A program made the translations under genes and the position numbers. The notes below the pieces were generated by a model. That model did not search any database. It saw only the letters and a program-made list of their open reading frames with translations, and had not been told where the DNA came from. Below, one piece after another: positions 1 through 12,350 of a stretch of 64,000 bases of DNA (position 1 is its first letter; each line of letters starts with the position of its first letter). The stretch is from Lotus japonicus. Its lineage: Eukaryota > Streptophyta > Magnoliopsida > Fabales > Fabaceae. The stretch spans positions 64,535,920 to 64,599,919 of the forward strand of contig NC_080043.1 in the NCBI RefSeq assembly GCF_012489685.1, read 5' to 3'.

Positions 1-2
1 GA

Positions 3-476
3 TTTAAGAGGCTAGTTACAAGCTGCCCTCAACACCAGATCAGTGAACAATTACTCATCCAGTACTTTTATGAGGGATTGTTACCAATGGATAGAAACAT
101 TCTTGATGCTTCTAGTGGTGGAGCACTTGTTGATAAAACCCCAGCTGCTGCCAGGGCCTTGATTGAAACACTGTCTCTAAACTCCCAGCAGTTCACCACT
201 CGACGCACTCCTGTCCAAACCAAGGGTGTGAATGAAATTCAGGTTTCTTCCAACAAAGCTGTAGAAACCAGAATTGATGAGCTTACCTCTCTGGTGAAAA
301 AACTGATAGCAGGCACATCTCAGCCAGCTAGAACAGCTCAGACAAAACAGGTGTGTGGTATTTGTACTTCTCACGAGCATCCAACTGACATTTGTCCTGT
401 CCTGCAAGATGAATCAGGTGCTGAGGTGCCCCAGGCCTATGCAGCAAACCTTTACAACAATCCTGACCTCTCATAA
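3..476 (+). pseudogene. gag C-terminal part of Athila element, ends at in-frame TAA
   Basis: The frame is open from the window edge and encodes the end of a plant gypsy Gag. It contains a short zinc-knuckle-like CxxCx4HxxxxC cluster (CGICTSHEHPTDIC) at about nt 354-395. It stops at TAA 474-476 inside an A-rich run. The pol frame resumes immediately downstream in the same phase, so in related elements gag-pol would be a single frame. The TAA is therefore most simply a nonsense mutation, though stop-codon readthrough cannot be excluded from sequence alone. The true start lies upstream of the window. Confidence 0.75.
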
Positions 477-3400
477 AAAAAATACCATCCCAGTTGGAGA
501 AACCATTCAAACCTGAGATATGGAAACCAACAGTCCAACCAACAACAGAATCCACAACAAGTGGCTGCTCCTGTACCCTCTAGACCTTCCTTACAGGACA
601 TTGTCAAACAAATGGCTGTCAACAATCTCCAGTTCCAACAGAGAATTGACTCTAGCATCCAGATCATCAATACACAGATTGGACAGCTTGCTACTCAAAT
701 AAATACCATGCAGTCCCGAGGATCAAGCCAACTTCCTGCACAAACAGTTGTCAATCCAACTGGTCCTGCTAATGTGAGTGCAATTACCCTGAGATCAGGT
801 AAAGTTGCAGAAACAACCACCAAAAAAATTCCTGAGGTAACATCTGAACCTTTTTCATCCGTGGTAGAAACTGAAAATGTTCCTGAAAAATATGCACCAC
901 CAGTTCCCTTTCCAAACAGAATTCAGAAAAATAAAAGGTTTGATGAAGGGGATAAAGAAAAAGAAATTCTAGATGTATTCAATAAAGTTGCAGTTAACAT
1001 TCCGCTTCTTGATATCATTAAGCAGATTCCAAAGTATGCAAAGTTCCTGAAGGATTTGTGTACAAACAAGAGGAAATTGAAGGGAAGTGATAGAGTAAGT
1101 TTGGGAAGAAATATCTCTGCCTTTATTCAGCCCAAACCTTCATCTGAAAAGGTTACAGGCGAGCAGAATGTTTCATCCCTCACTCAGGTCCTGCCACAGA
1201 AACAGAAAGATCCAGGAACTTTTGCTATCCCTTGTACCATCGGGGATAATAAATATGAGAACTGCATGCTTGATTTAGGAGCTGGCATTAATGTTATGCC
1301 TACTTCTATTTATAACATCCTTAATCCTGGCCCTTTGCAGCATACAGGTTTAATTGTCCAGCTGGCAAACAGGAGTAATGCTCGGCCTAAAGGAGTGGTG
1401 GAAGATGTTCTTGTTCAAGTTAATGAATTAATCTTTCCTGCAGATTTTTACATTCTGGACATGGAAGGAGAAACTAAATCCAGCAGGGCTCCCATCATTT
1501 TAGGCAGACCATTCATGAAAACAGCAAAAACAAAAATTGATGTTGACAATGGAACCATGTCCATGGAGTTTGGTGACATTATTGCAAAATTCAACATTGA
1601 AGATGCCATGAAACATCCCTTGGAAGATCATTCTGTATTTCATATTGGAGTGATCTCTGAGTTGGTTGATGACACTTTTTCTGAATTATTTTCACCTGAA
1701 TGGCCATCCTTATCTGGTTTTGATGATACTTACTCATGTATTCATTGTACTGACACTAACCTTTGTGTTGTTTGTGCTGAGATTGATACTGCTTTGCAGG
1801 GTGATATGTTAGCTACAGGTGAAGTTCTTGTTAGTGAAGATGTTTATGCAGCTGAAGCTCTTGACATCCCAGCTTCCCCAAACACTCCCTCCATCGAGCA
1901 GCCCCCATCCTTAGAGCTGAAGCAGCTCCCGGATAATCTGAAATATGCTTATTTGGAGAGTGATGAGAAACTCCCTGTTATTATTTCTTCTAACCTTGAT
2001 TTAGAGCAGGAAAATAAACTTTTGCAGGTTTTGAAGAAACACAGAAAGGCAATTGGTTGGACATTAGCTGACATCCCAGGAATTAGCCCTTCCATGTGCA
2101 TGCATCGGATTTTACTTGAAGATGGTGCGAAAACAGTGAGGCAGCCCCAAAGGAGGCTTAATCCTTTGATTCTTGATGTTGTGAAGAAAGAGGTAACCAA
2201 ACTGTTGCAAGCAGGTATCATTTACCCTATCTCTGACAGCAAATGGGTAAGCCCAATACAGGTTGTACCTAAGAAATCTGGACTCACAGTGGTGAAAAAT
2301 GAAAATAATGAACTTGTTCCCACTAGAGTTCAGAACAGTTGGAGAGTTTGTATTGATTACAGGAGATTGAACCAGGCTACTAGAAAGGATCACTTTCCTT
2401 TACCATTCATTGACCAAATGCTTGAAAGACTTGCAGGGAAATCACATTACTGTTTTCTTGACGGTTTCTCAGGTTACTTTCAGATTCATATTGCACCGGA
2501 AGATCAAGAGAAGACCACTTTTACTTGTCCATTTGGTACTTTTGCTTACAGGAGGATGCCGTTTGGTCTCTGCAATGCTCCTGGCACCTTCCAGAGGTGC
2601 ATGATTAGCATTTTTGCTGATTTTATTGAAAAGTGCATGGAAGTTTTTATGGATGATTTCACTGTTTATGGTTCTTCTTTTGATGATTGTTTGAAGAGTC
2701 TGAGCTTGGTTTTACAGAGATGCATCGAAACTGACCTTGTTTTAAATTATGAAAAATGCCATTTTATGGTTGAGCAGGGAATTGTTCTTGGTCACATTAT
2801 TTCAGAAAAAGGAATTTCTGTTGATCCTGCTAAGCTTGATGTGATTTCTACACTACCTTACCCTTCTTGCATTCGCGAGATTCGTTCTTTTCTTGGTCAT
2901 GCAGGTTTTTACAGGCGTTTCATTAAGGATTTCAGCAAGATAGCCCTTCCGCTGTCAAACTTGTTGAAAAATGACGTCCCCTTCAACTTTGATGACAAAT
3001 GCAAGCAAGCGTTTGACTTCTTAAAGAAAGCATTGACCTCCACTCCCATCATCCAGCCCCCTGACTGGACCCTACCCTTTGAGCTCATGTGCGATGCTTC
3101 TAATTATGCTGTTGGGGCTATCCTTGCACAAAGAATTGACAAATCTGCCCATGTTATTTCCTATGCTTCTAGGACTTTGGATTCTGCACAGTCAAATTAC
3201 ACCACCACTGAAAAGGAACTTCTAGCCATTGTTTTTGCTCTTGATAAATTCAGATCATATTTGCTAGGTTCCAAGGTTGTTGTTTTTACTGACCATGCAG
3301 CATTAAAATACTTGTTGAAGAAGCCTGATGCTAAACCGAGATTGATTCGGTGGATGTTGTTGCTCCAAGAGTTCAATGTCGAGATTAAAGACAAAAGTGG

Positions 3401-4877
3401 AACTGAGAACTTAGTAGCTGATCATTTAAGCAGGATAGAGAAAGATGAAGATCATTTTCCTATTCAGGATGACTTTCCTGATGAACAGCTTTTACTTGTG
3501 CATGGAATTACTCCCTGGTTTGCTGACATTGTTAATTATCTTGTTGCTGGTGTTTTTCCCACAGGTGCATCTAGGTCACAGATTAACAAACTCAAGAGTG
3601 ACTCCAAGTACTATGTTTGGGATGATCCATATCTTTGGAAATTTGGTAGTGATCAGGTGATAAGGAGATGTGTCCCTGACTATGAGATTGGATCTATTTT
3701 GAATTTTTCTCATGCATCTGAAGTGGGGGGACACTTTGGTCCTCAAAGGACTGCCAGGAAAGTCCTAGATTCTGGTTTCTATTGGCCTACTGTTTTTAAA
3801 GATGCTTATGAGACCTACCGCACTTGTAAAGAGTGCCAAATAGCAGGTACAGCCATCACTCGTAAGAGTGAAATGCCTCAGCAACCTATGCTCTTTTGTG
3901 AGGTCTTTGATGTATGGGGAATTGACTTCATGGGTCCCTTTCCTGTGTCCTTTGGGTTTCTCTACATTTTACTTGCTGTTGATTATGTGTCAAAGTGGGT
4001 GGAAGCTATTCCCACTAGGACTAATGATTCTAGAGTTGTTGCAGATTTTGTCCGGTCTAATATCTTTTGCAGGTTTGGAATACCGCGAGCTATCATAAGT
4101 GACCAAGGCACTCATTTCTGTAACCGCACCATGGAATCTTTGCTCCGGAAGTATGGAGTTGTGCACCGAATCTCTACTGCATATCACCCCCAAAGTAATG
4201 GGCAAGCTGAGATCTCAAATAGAGAGATCAAACAGGTGTTAGAGAAAATGGTGCAACCAAACAGGAAGGACTGGAGTCGCCGTCTAGAAGATGCACTTTG
4301 GGCTCAAAGAACAGCTTTCAAGACACCCATTGGGATGTCTCCTTATCGACTTGTTTTTGGTAAAGCTTGTCACCTTCCTGTAGAGATAGAACACCGTGCT
4401 TATTGGGCGGTGAAAAGTTGTAATTTGGAGATGCAACAAGCAGGTATTGAAAGAAAACTCCAATTACAGCAGCTTGAAGAATTGAGACTAGAGGCTTATG
4501 AAAGCTCTAGGATTTATAAAGAGAAAACTAAGCACTTCCATGATAAAATGATTTCTAGGAAGGAATTCTCTGTGGGCCAACAAGTTTTACTGTTTAATTC
4601 CCGCCTTAAGCTTATGGCGGGGAAACTTCGATCCAAATGGATTGGCCCTTTTGTTGTTACTAATGTTTTCCCTCATGGTGCAGTAGAAATTAAAAGTGCA
4701 GGTACTGACAAAGTTTTTAAGGTCAATGGACAGCGGCTGAAGCTGTTTCATGCAAATCTACCACCAGAAGTGGAAACTGTTGAAGAGCTCTCCCTGGAAG
4801 AGCCTTCCTATCATCAAGCTGCTACGCCTTGTGTAACACCCCGATTTCGGTGGCGTCACTTTAGTAACCAAAAGTAA
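477..4877 (+). CDS. pol: Athila pol polyprotein (PR-RT-RNaseH-INT), C-terminus altered by LTR insertion
   Basis: A single long open frame without an ATG near its start; the first recognisable residues continue gag. Counting residues from nt 561: aspartic protease with LDLGAG at about 236, reverse transcriptase from about 590 with FMDDF at about 696-700, RNase H from CDAS at about 843 through [10 protein letters not shown] at about 909, integrase HHCC zinc finger at about 1050-1090, and the catalytic core with DFMG (about 1121), SDQGTH (about 1178) and [10 protein letters not shown] (about 1206). It would have stopped at a TGA formed by 4830-4831 plus 8844. The solo LTR inserted at 4832 destroys that stop, and the frame runs 15 codons into the LTR. 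Apart from this tail and the upstream TAA the enzyme domains look intact. Confidence 0.9.
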   Translation, partial: KKYHPSWRNHSNLRYGNQQSNQQQNPQQVAAPVPSRPSLQDIVKQMAVNNLQFQQRIDSSIQIINTQIGQLATQINTMQSRGSSQLPAQTVVNPTGPANVSAITLRSGKVAETTTKKIPEVTSEPFSSVVETENVPEKYAPPVPFPNRIQKNKRFDEGDKEKEILDVFNKVAVNIPLLDIIKQIPKYAKFLKDLCTNKRKLKGSDRVSLGRNISAFIQPKPSSEKVTGEQNVSSLTQVLPQKQKDPGTFAIPCTIGDNKYENCMLDLGAGINVMPTSIYNILNPGPLQHTGLIVQLANRSNARPKGVVEDVLVQVNELIFPADFYILDMEGETKSSRAPIILGRPFMKTAKTKIDVDNGTMSMEFGDIIAKFNIEDAMKHPLEDHSVFHIGVISELVDDTFSELFSPEWPSLSGFDDTYSCIHCTDTNLCVVCAEIDTALQGDMLATGEVLVSEDVYAAEALDIPASPNTPSIEQPPSLELKQLPDNLKYAYLESDEKLPVIISSNLDLEQENKLLQVLKKHRKAIGWTLADIPGISPSMCMHRILLEDGAKTVRQPQRRLNPLILDVVKKEVTKLLQAGIIYPISDSKWVSPIQVVPKKSGLTVVKNENNELVPTRVQNSWRVCIDYRRLNQATRKDHFPLPFIDQMLERLAGKSHYCFLDGFSGYFQIHIAPEDQEKTTFTCPFGTFAYRRMPFGLCNAPGTFQRCMISIFADFIEKCMEVFMDDFTVYGSSFDDCLKSLSLVLQRCIETDLVLNYEKCHFMVEQGIVLGHIISEKGISVDPAKLDVISTLPYPSCIREIRSFLGHAGFYRRFIKDFSKIALPLSNLLKNDVPFNFDDKCKQAFDFLKKALTSTPIIQPPDWTLPFELMCDASNYAVGAILAQRIDKSAHVISYASRTLDSAQSNYTTTEKELLAIVFALDKFRSYLLGSKVVVFTDHAALKYLLKKPDAKPRLIRWMLLLQEFNVEIKDKSGTENLVADHLSRIEKDEDHFPIQDDFPDEQLLLVHGITPWFADIVNYLVAGVFPTGASRSQINKLKSDSKYYVWDDPYLWKFGSDQVIRRCVPDYEIGSILNFSHASEVGGHFGPQRTARKVLDSGFYWPTVFKDAYETYRTCKECQIAGTAITRKSEMPQQPMLFCEVFDVWGIDFMGPFPVSFGFLYILLAVDYVSKWVEAIPTRTNDSRVVADFVRSNIFCRFGIPRAIISDQGTHFCNRTMESLLRKYGVVHRISTAYHPQSNGQAEISNREIKQVLEKMVQPNRKDWSRRLEDALWAQRTAFKTPIGMSPYRLVFGKACHLPVEIEHRAYWAVKSCNLEMQQAGIERKLQLQQLEELRLEAYESSRIYKEKTKHFHDKMISRKEFSVGQQVLLFNSRLKLMAGKLRSKWIGPFVVTNVFPHGAVEIKSAGTDKVFKVNGQRLKLFHANLPPEVETVEELSLEEPSYHQAATPCVTPRFRWRHFSNQK

Positions 4878-5020
4878 ACTTAATGCGGAAATACGTGAAT
4901 ATTTTTTTTTTCGATATAATAACTAAGACAAGACTGAATTAAATAAAACCCAAATGCGAAAAGCAATAAAACTATTATACAATATATATATTTACAACCC
5001 CCGCTGTAAGTACCCAACCT

Positions 5021-5044
5021 CGTCACGAGTAACCTCCAGTGACG
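5021..5044 (-). promoter_or_regulatory. Conserved terminal hairpin of the LTR
   Basis: CGTCAC and GTGACG face each other over a 12-nt loop, about 190 bp from the LTR edge. The same inverted repeat is kept in every A-type LTR seen here (for example 23553-23576, 38782-38805, 44583-44606; variant GTCAC/GTGAC at 49016-49036). Its place just before TGTA-rich sequence suggests a role in 3'-end formation, but this is inference. Confidence 0.5.
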
Positions 5045-5299
5045 GAAAGTAGTAGAAAAGAACGCCCGTAGGCAAAAGGTATAATCCAAAAGAAAGGTCA
5101 GGTGTCTGCAACACTGTCCCTCAAAATAAGAATAAGTCAGCCCAGATGGCCTAAAACAAGACCTCTTAAGTCCAACCAACTCTCTGTGATTCCCGTAAAG
5201 GAACCACACAAAAAGCTATAGGTGGGAAACTACCCTGTCCCCAAAGAAAACAAATGATGTTCAGAGCTAAGACTCTACTCCTACACTAATCCCATCTCG

Positions 5300-5486
5300 A
5301 GGAGCTCACACCAGCACTAAAACCTACATGCTAGCATGATCGTCGTCCGAATTCGAAATCCAGAACGACCTAGTCTATGTACACCATCCGTCCTCCGCTC
5401 GCTATCGCGATGCGCTCCTGTTCCAGCATCCCAACTCTAGTTTCCCCCGAAGGGTGAACCGTCGTGAACCAGTCCGCCAAAGACAT
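5300..5486 (-). pseudogene. Decayed LTR-resident ORF (short form)
   Basis: Starting at the conserved CAGATG (Met near 5486), the frame encodes MSLADWFTTVHPSGET, then jumps to the region homologous to the C-terminal end of the longer LTR ORFs. A stop falls just before the acidic tail. Compare 44883-45074, where the same short form is still open. Confidence 0.5.
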
Positions 5487-6000
5487 CTGACAAAGGGCGT
5501 TTGTCCGCCAAAGCACACACAGAAGACGCGAGGGTCAACTCCAAAGAATTACATAAATAATAGCACCAATAGATATAGATAAGAGAATAGCCACTTAGGC
5601 TTATAGCTAGGGATAACATCCTAGGGTTGCATATTCCATAATGAACTTAACAGCAATAATAACAATTAACATGTTCCAAATAGGATTAACAAATAACAAT
5701 CACACTCGACAACTAAATCAGTATGCATGAATGCAGGATGATTAGTCAAACAACGTCTCCGACTCTCACTCGACACGTCGCCACGTGTTCTAGGTAAATT
5801 AAAGTCTCTAAAAGCTTACCCTAAGGTAAAGTCGATTCTGCGACAAAAGACACTTCTTCACATCAACATAGTAACTCATGATGATCTCCGGATCATCCGA
5901 CTCATCTCAATCCGATGGTCACAACTGCTCAACAAGCAAAGAGTATCACATACTCGGAAACTACCGGTTTCCCGGACTTATCCCCAGGATAGCCCAACAA

Positions 6001-6487
6001 TTAGGCATGTCAAGTCGATCCAACCCCTTGGGTTGAACATACGGACTCGCACACACAACTCCCACAATTAGGCATGTCGAGTCGATCCAACCCATCGGGA
6101 TGGACATACGGACTCGCACACGCAACAAATGACAACGCCAAGTTGATTCACTCAAAGGAGTCGAACATACAGACGTTGCGCGTGTCCAATGACTATCGCC
6201 GAATCGATCCAATCCATCGGATTGAACATACGGATCCGCGCGTGTCGAAAAGTTGTCGCTGAATCGATCCAATCCCTCGGATTGAACATACGGATTCACG
6301 CGAGGTAAAATGGCAATCGCTGAATCGATCCAATCCCTCTGATTGAACATACGGACTCACGCGTGCCTGAGTGACTACCGCCGAATCGATCCAATCCATC
6401 GGATTGAATATACGGATTCGCGCGTGTCAACAATTATTGCCGAATCGGCCCAACCCGTCGGGTTTGGACATACGGATTCGCGCCGCA
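6001..6487 (-). repeat. 60-bp stem-loop minisatellite inside LTR (8 units)
   Basis: About eight units of roughly 60 bp. Each has a short palindrome (CAATCCnnnGGATTG or a variant such as CAACCCnnnGGGTTG) followed by a conserved ACATACGGA(T/C)TC(G/A)C segment. Matching arrays occur in LTRs at 13397-13880 and 17580-18060. The arms change together between units. Confidence 0.85.
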
Positions 6488-8134
6488 AAGTCGAAGATAC
6501 ACCCAACAACATAGCTACTCCAACAGCACAACAACAATAGCTGCTCCAACAGCACAACAACAAACGCTGCTCCAACAGCACCACAACATCTACATACTCG
6601 AAGCCTCTCAACTTTCTCAATGCTGGGATCCGACGACACTTCTCGTTTTCCAAAACTATGATTTGCATCCAAAGCTTCCTTCCGAGATTATTACCATTAC
6701 TTAAAGATTTAGAGGTTGTTAATGTCTTATGAGTTTTCTTTACAAAATAATTATCCTTTTAGTCTTATCGCAAATCCTATAAGTTCTCGGGATCTCCTAA
6801 TCCCCAAATGACTCCAGAGAATGTCTCGATCCATAAACATCATAACAAGGCCCGAATCTCATTCGTCCTTTCAAGCTTCCTCAAAACTCTCAAAATAAAA
6901 TCGGCATGACCTGCCCGCTTTTCTCACCGTTCAGAAACTCAGATTCCAGTACAGAGCATATTCAATTCATCACAATCAACAACATGTCATATATCGATAA
7001 ATCGCATCATAAACACTTAGCACTTAGCATATAAAGCATGCACCACACATCCTAGATTACCCACATAACACATAGCATGTAAGTCAATCTCAAAAACATT
7101 CAGTAGATGAATCATCTACATTGTCAGCCGAAGCCTCAGAAAACATTTTCCAATCACACACAATTCCAGTGCATAAACAGTAAACAATGTCGAAACATCG
7201 ACCCTAAGCATTAACTAGAGATTCAGTGAGAAGCCCTCACCTGAAAGTTCTCCAGTATGAGCGTCAAACGCTTCCTCACACTCAAAGTGTTGCTCCTCAG
7301 GAAATTCCTCAAAAGTTCCTTTAAAACAAAATCACAGAAATACTATCAGAATCTATCGAAAACTAAGTTATCGATACTTACTAAGGTTACTCGAAGTAAT
7401 CTATACTCTAAGGTACGATAATCTAGCGCGAAAGACAAGTTTTCGGAAAAATGAAATTTCCTCCTCCCCCCCTAATAGGGCTCGGCCACTTTTCACAATT
7501 ATGGGGCTCGATTTTTCTTCGATCAAACTTGGTTCCTATGCTATTATAAGCCGTAACTAAGGGTATTCTGAACTCAGAAAAATTATCGGATCAAAAACTG
7601 TCGCAGGGGTATTTTGGTCATGATTTTTAACTTAGAATTTTCAAAACTGAAATCCCAAAAATAAAATTTTGCAGGGACGTCACCAACGAAGTTTATGACA
7701 ACTAATCCTACTAGCACTAAGCTAAGGCGATAGTTTTCAGCCTAAAGGTTGAAGCTTTACACCAAAAACTCCAAAAATGGGTATTTTAGGTTCAAATTGG
7801 TTCCGGCGGAATTCCGGCGACATAACGGAAAATCTAACCCGGCAGAAGTGATCTTGGGCGCATAAGGAAGAGGTTTAGAATCAGAAATGAAAGATTCAGG
7901 ATAGTTTTGCAAAAACCCATAAACTATCCGCTCAGAAAACTCGACAGAAAAGCTATGGAAAAAGCGATCAGAGGTAAGGATTAGCGACTATACCTCGAAG
8001 CCTTGAAGTAGCAACTAACGGATCAACGATCAAGCAAACGATGAAGAAAAACTCTTCTTCCTTCTTCCTTGTTCTTGGCCGCGGTTTTGGGAGAGAAAAT
8101 GGAGGAGAATTTGTGTTTTTCTTCCTTTCTTTGC

Positions 8135-8142
8135 TATATATA
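8135..8142 (-). promoter_or_regulatory. TATA box of solo LTR
   Basis: TATATATA lies about 0.7 kb inside the LTR start. The same position in sister LTRs carries a TATA box (20672-20679, 41902-41909). Transcription from here would make most of the LTR, including array and ORF, part of the RNA leader. Confidence 0.6.
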
Positions 8143-8843
8143 AAGGTTGGAAATTCGCGGGAAAATGAAAGTTTCGCGAATCTGATTTTTCCGGCTTCAT
8201 TCTCCATGAATTAATAGATATGTTTTGGCCAAAGAATTCCAAAACTATAAAGAGGTCTCCTTGTATTTTTGGCAACTAAAGCATAGTCGGTATAAAACTA
8301 TTTTACCCGATAAGTTGCTTTTTGCATCGAATGTCGGAATAGAAAACTTCCTTCTGAAGAAAGATTTAAATCATCAAGAGAAATGGGTGTACGCGGGTAG
8401 AATATTCATTTGAAGCTCTGAATAGAAAAAGTCTTCATTGTCGAGAAATTCTAGGGTTTTGAAATACCAGGGATTCGGTTTCGGCAAACTTCCGATGATT
8501 GGAATCGGACGTTCGTAGATTCTAGAGTTTCGCCTCGAAACAATTGTGATATATGGAAAAAGAGAAGTTCTAACATTTCTCTGAAGATTTTTGGAATTAA
8601 CTTCCGTCGTGCCTAAAAGTGAAAATTAGCTATATACTAGGGTTTCTGACCTAGGTTTAAGCGTAAAACGATCGTGCTATAACTTTTATCGATCATAATG
8701 CAATCCTTGAACTTTCTCCTTCATAAATATATTTCATTTAATAAACTTTCGTTCAGGTTTCCCTTCACATTACATCAACCCTAATCGTGAATAGGAAGTT
8801 TATTCACTTAGCATAAGCTTAAAAACTTGGGCCTTACACCTTG

Positions 8844-10101
8844 AACCCTCGGGTGTGCTCCTTCCTTATTCTCACTTTATGCTTATTGATCCATTGCGGA
8901 CAATGTCTGATTTAAGTGTGGGGGGGAGAACATGCTGACCTTGTTTGTTTTGATTTATTTTGTTGTTTGTTTTTGTTTTGGTATGCATGCAACTGTTATG
9001 AGTAGTTTTTTTTTTTTTGTGTTCTAAGTCTAGAGATGTATGGCATATTTTTGACAACTTGTTGTTCCTTTTTAAAGAGTATTGTGATAAGTTGGCTTGA
9101 TACTGGATGGATTGTGCATCTTTATGATTGAACATGAAACCCTGTGAGCTTTTGAACCTTCAACAAATTCATTGTTTCTTGTGTGATTCACTCATCTTGT
9201 TGGTTACTTCTAGAACTTGACTTGACTCTTGAAGCACTTGTTCACATGCATGTACATGAAATGATCTAGGCATTTGTTTTTTTTAAGCTACTTTTAGCCA
9301 AATGAGCCTACCATGATGATTTAACCTTTGATAAGCCCCTTTGAGCCTATTTACCCCATTCTTTGTTTATAAACTCATTACAAGCCTACTAAGCCTTTGT
9401 TTTATCCAGCCTTTGAATGAGCTTGAATTATAAATTTTGGATAAGTGTGGGGGTGCTCAATTGAATGATCTGTGAAAGGGAATTTCTGGTTATGTTACTA
9501 TTTCCAAAAAAAAAAAAAAAAAAAAAAAAAGAAAAAGAAAAAAAATGAAGAGAACAAAAAAAAAGAAAAAAAAAATGTTGTTCTGTGTGAAGATTTGTTG
9601 AGCAAATTTAACCCTCATGCTTATCTTAACATGAATTTCATGCTTCCTTCCCTCTCTCTTTTTTTTTAGCCTAGTACCCTTAGGATCATCCCACCTACAC
9701 CTTGGCCCCATCACAACCTTAATAAAGACCTTTTGATCTGTGCGTGCATGTGCTTCGTTGTGTTGAATTCCTCTATCTTTGTGGATGTTAGAGTCTTGTC
9801 AAGCCTATGGCAGTGCTAATTTGATGATGTGCTTTGAGTGCAAACACAAACCCTCATGAGTGATTGAGTGTACCTTATATATATATTTTCCGTGAGGTTC
9901 TGTCACTTTTGATGCACTTTTCAGTCGGATTACCATCTTGTCCATTACAATTTTTATTAGATGTTGTCCATAATTGCTATACTCCTTGAATCTTAGAATA
10001 TGTAAAAATTGCTTGTGACTTTGCATCATGCTTTGTTTCCTTATATCAATCTTTGATTCTGGGTTTTGCTCGGAGTGCAAAAGTTCAAGTGTGGGGGAAT
10101 T
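8844..10101 (+). other. Athila non-coding 3' region with three polypurine motifs
   Basis: No gene is seen. The stretch carries three copies of an AAGTGTGGGGG polypurine motif (near 8914, 9442 and 10087); only the last directly precedes the 3' LTR and is the probable priming tract. A long A-rich run (about 9507-9575) interrupts the middle. Confidence 0.65.
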
Positions 10102-11694
10102 TGATCAGTGCATTTTGGCACATACTTTCTTGCTTTGTAAGATAACATGTTGAAAGCTTTTCTCACCTAAGATTAACTTTTTATCATGTTTCTTAACATT
10201 GGTTCATAGTTGAGCTTTAAAGTAATTCTTTGCCTACACTACTTGTTCTTGCAGAATAAATTAAGAAGCCAATGGTCTCCATGAATTTTCTGTCTGGAAC
10301 CAGCCCATAAACCAAGACAAGCCAAACAAGTCCTTCATCAACTAATAGCAAAAACACTTGAAGGGAGTTTGGACAATAAAGAAGGACAAGATGATCATTC
10401 AAGCCCGAAATAATAGGAAATGCCACACCTAGGGGCTGCCATGTTGTTTGTTTCATTAAATAAAAATACATAAACAATTCAGATTGCAAAGTTGAGAGTT
10501 TGTAATATTATAAGTTTGTGTTGGTGTGTTTTTAAAGTTGTATGGGCGCAGCACTTGATGGGAGTTGTCTTTCCATTATTCTAATTCATGTTGATTGTTT
10601 AATTAAGCACTAAAAGGCTGCCAAGAAGATGCTTATGGAAAGCTGACTAGATTTCAGCTAAGAGGCAAGTGACTTGTTAGGTTCTTGTGGCTAAAAGGAA
10701 GACAATTGGAATAAAGAAGAATGGGCACAAGTTCATGGTAGGTCCTGGACAATTCAAGCAGTTTTTCCAGCAAACATGGCACAAACTTGGCTGCACTTTT
10801 CCACTAAACTTGGCTGGACAATCAATTGAAATTCGGTTGGGACTTAATGGAGACATGGAGTGGAATCCTTGGCTGGAAAAGCACTACACTTGGCTGGATA
10901 TTCAATGGAAATTCGGTTGGACTTTGGAGTGGATTTTTGGAGCCTATAAATAGCTTATCTTTGTATCAAATAAGCATATCATATTTTCCTTCATTCTGAA
11001 CCAGCTCCTTTCTCTCTTTGTACCATATTATGTTTATGTTCTTAGAACTCTTAAGAGTTAGGATGGAAGCCATGAAGAACTAAATTTCATAGATTGATCT
11101 GCTGTATTCAGGTTCCATCACAACTTTGAGATTGTTAATGTTCAGTTTAAATTCATTTCCTTTGCAATCTTTCGTATGTTTCTCATTTGCTTAATCTGAG
11201 TTGTTATAGGAAAGATTGTATTTATTTCAATTGATGCATGTTCTTAATACTTGGATTGCATTTAACTTAGCTTATTTGTTAAATCGCATAAGCTATAATC
11301 AGATAAGTTTTGAGCCGCTTAGGTTTTCCAATTCAATACTTATCTGACAAACAAGAACATGAATCAGTTAGTGTTGAGCCACTTAGGTTGTTAAAATCAA
11401 TGCTAGAGTTGAAAAGGGATTGAACCTGCTTAGGGAATTGTCATGTTAACAATCAATGATAAGTTGGAACCGAATCAGTAGATTGATCTATTTTCCATAA
11501 CTGTTTATAATCTGTTATACTGTTTTCTGTTTTATATTTTATGCTCTCTGAACAAATCATAAACCCCCCCCCCCAAATTTGTTGTAACTCTTGATTCTAA
11601 TAATAGTAAACATTGATAAGAGTCCTTGTGATACGATAACCGAGTGTCGCTTCCCTGAACTACAGTTTTTACTCGTTTTGACCCGTGTGCGACA
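10102..11694 (+). mobile_element. Athila 3' LTR
   Basis: It starts TGATCAGTG right after the polypurine tract GTGGGGGAATT, and probably ends at GTGCGACA. That gives about 1.59 kb with the usual TG...CA ends. The right boundary is less certain because no 5' LTR or TSD is available in the window. Confidence 0.6.
10945..10953 (+). promoter_or_regulatory. TATA box of the Athila LTR
   Basis: TATAAATAG sits 0.84 kb into the LTR, in a suitable place for the U3 promoter. Confidence 0.55.
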
Positions 11695-12350
11695 GCGGAT
11701 CACCTCCTTCCACGCGAGCCACCACCTCTTCTAGTTCAAGGTCGCAAGCAACAGCCACCAACCGAGAGCACCATGGCGAGCTCCATGAATAAGAACAGAG
11801 GAAGCAAGACGTGAAAACAGAGTATAATGACGCGCCGACGTCGCCGATGTCGCAAACTTCGACATTCGATTCTGGTGTCCTCATGCCTCCGTTCACAGCG
11901 AGCTTAGTACCGTTGGAACCCTTGCGCAGCCCCACAACAGAACCCATATTCCGGATCATCGTTCCGTCGCCGTCGACCGCCGCCGCTACCGCCTTCGGGA
12001 GCTTTTTCCGGTCAACTCCGTCGACCAATGACCCCGACGACCACCGTCGACCTTCGGCTGAACTTTCTGGGCAAACCGTCAACTCTTTGGTGAAACAGAC
12101 AGCGTCGTTGAGTTCCTGGCCGCGAAAGGATGAAGGAACACCCTTCCTTTGTGTCTCCGGTGATAGTTCCTCTGTCGACCCCCGTCAGCCACGACTTTCT
12201 CCGGCGACTCTTCGCCGACAAGTTTCTTAAACTGGATTTTCGGTATGAATAACGGAAGCACTATGCACTGAAGCTACAAAATGGAAGGAAGCGAGCTGAT
12301 CAAGATGTGATTGATTTGGAGGTGCAACCTAGGAAAGAAAACGCCGAAGG
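11695..12350 (+). other. GC-rich orphan segment, unidentified
   Basis: This stretch is clearly more GC-rich than its neighbours and is open on both strands: 139 codons at 11811-12230 plus, and 137 codons at 11669-12082 minus. The plus-strand product is Ser/Pro/Thr-rich with no motif I recognise. It sits between the Athila LTR end and the point (about 12350) where similarity to other A1 LTRs begins. It could be a captured host fragment or a divergent 5' part of that LTR. Confidence 0.35.

Larger units (their letters stand above)
4832..8838 (-). mobile_element. Solo LTR, Tekay-type subfamily A1, with 5-bp TSD
   Basis: The plus strand reads TGTAACACC at one end and CCTTACA at the other, 4007 bp, in minus orientation. 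Both flanks carry the 5-bp direct repeat CCTTG (4827-4831 and 8839-8843), which proves a clean insertion followed by LTR-LTR recombination. The interior shares long similarity with the LTRs at 38604-42581 and 44405-48307, and (opposite orientation) 12351-14657, 14658-18978 and 19962-23755. In LTR sense the order is TATA box, a long leader, a 60-bp stem-loop array (6487-6001), a decayed LTR ORF starting near 5486, and a terminal hairpin at 5044-5021. Confidence 0.92.
1..11694 (+). mobile_element. Athila-lineage Ty3/gypsy retrotransposon, 5' end outside window
   Basis: The order is gag end (3-476), pol (477-4831), a non-coding 3' region (8844-10101) and a 3' LTR (10102-11694). A foreign 4 kb solo LTR (4832-8838) interrupts it. 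The lineage call rests on the Athila-style protease motif ([11 protein letters not shown]), the RT active site FMDDF, a chromodomain-free integrase C-terminus, and the repeated AAGTGTGGGGG polypurine motifs before the LTR. The 5' LTR, primer site and most of gag are upstream of the window. No env-like ORF is seen between pol and the LTR, although some Athila elements carry one. Confidence 0.85.

Noticed and set aside
8844..10101. env-like gene in the Athila 3' region
   Set aside because: No frame of useful length, membrane segment or splice structure is visible.
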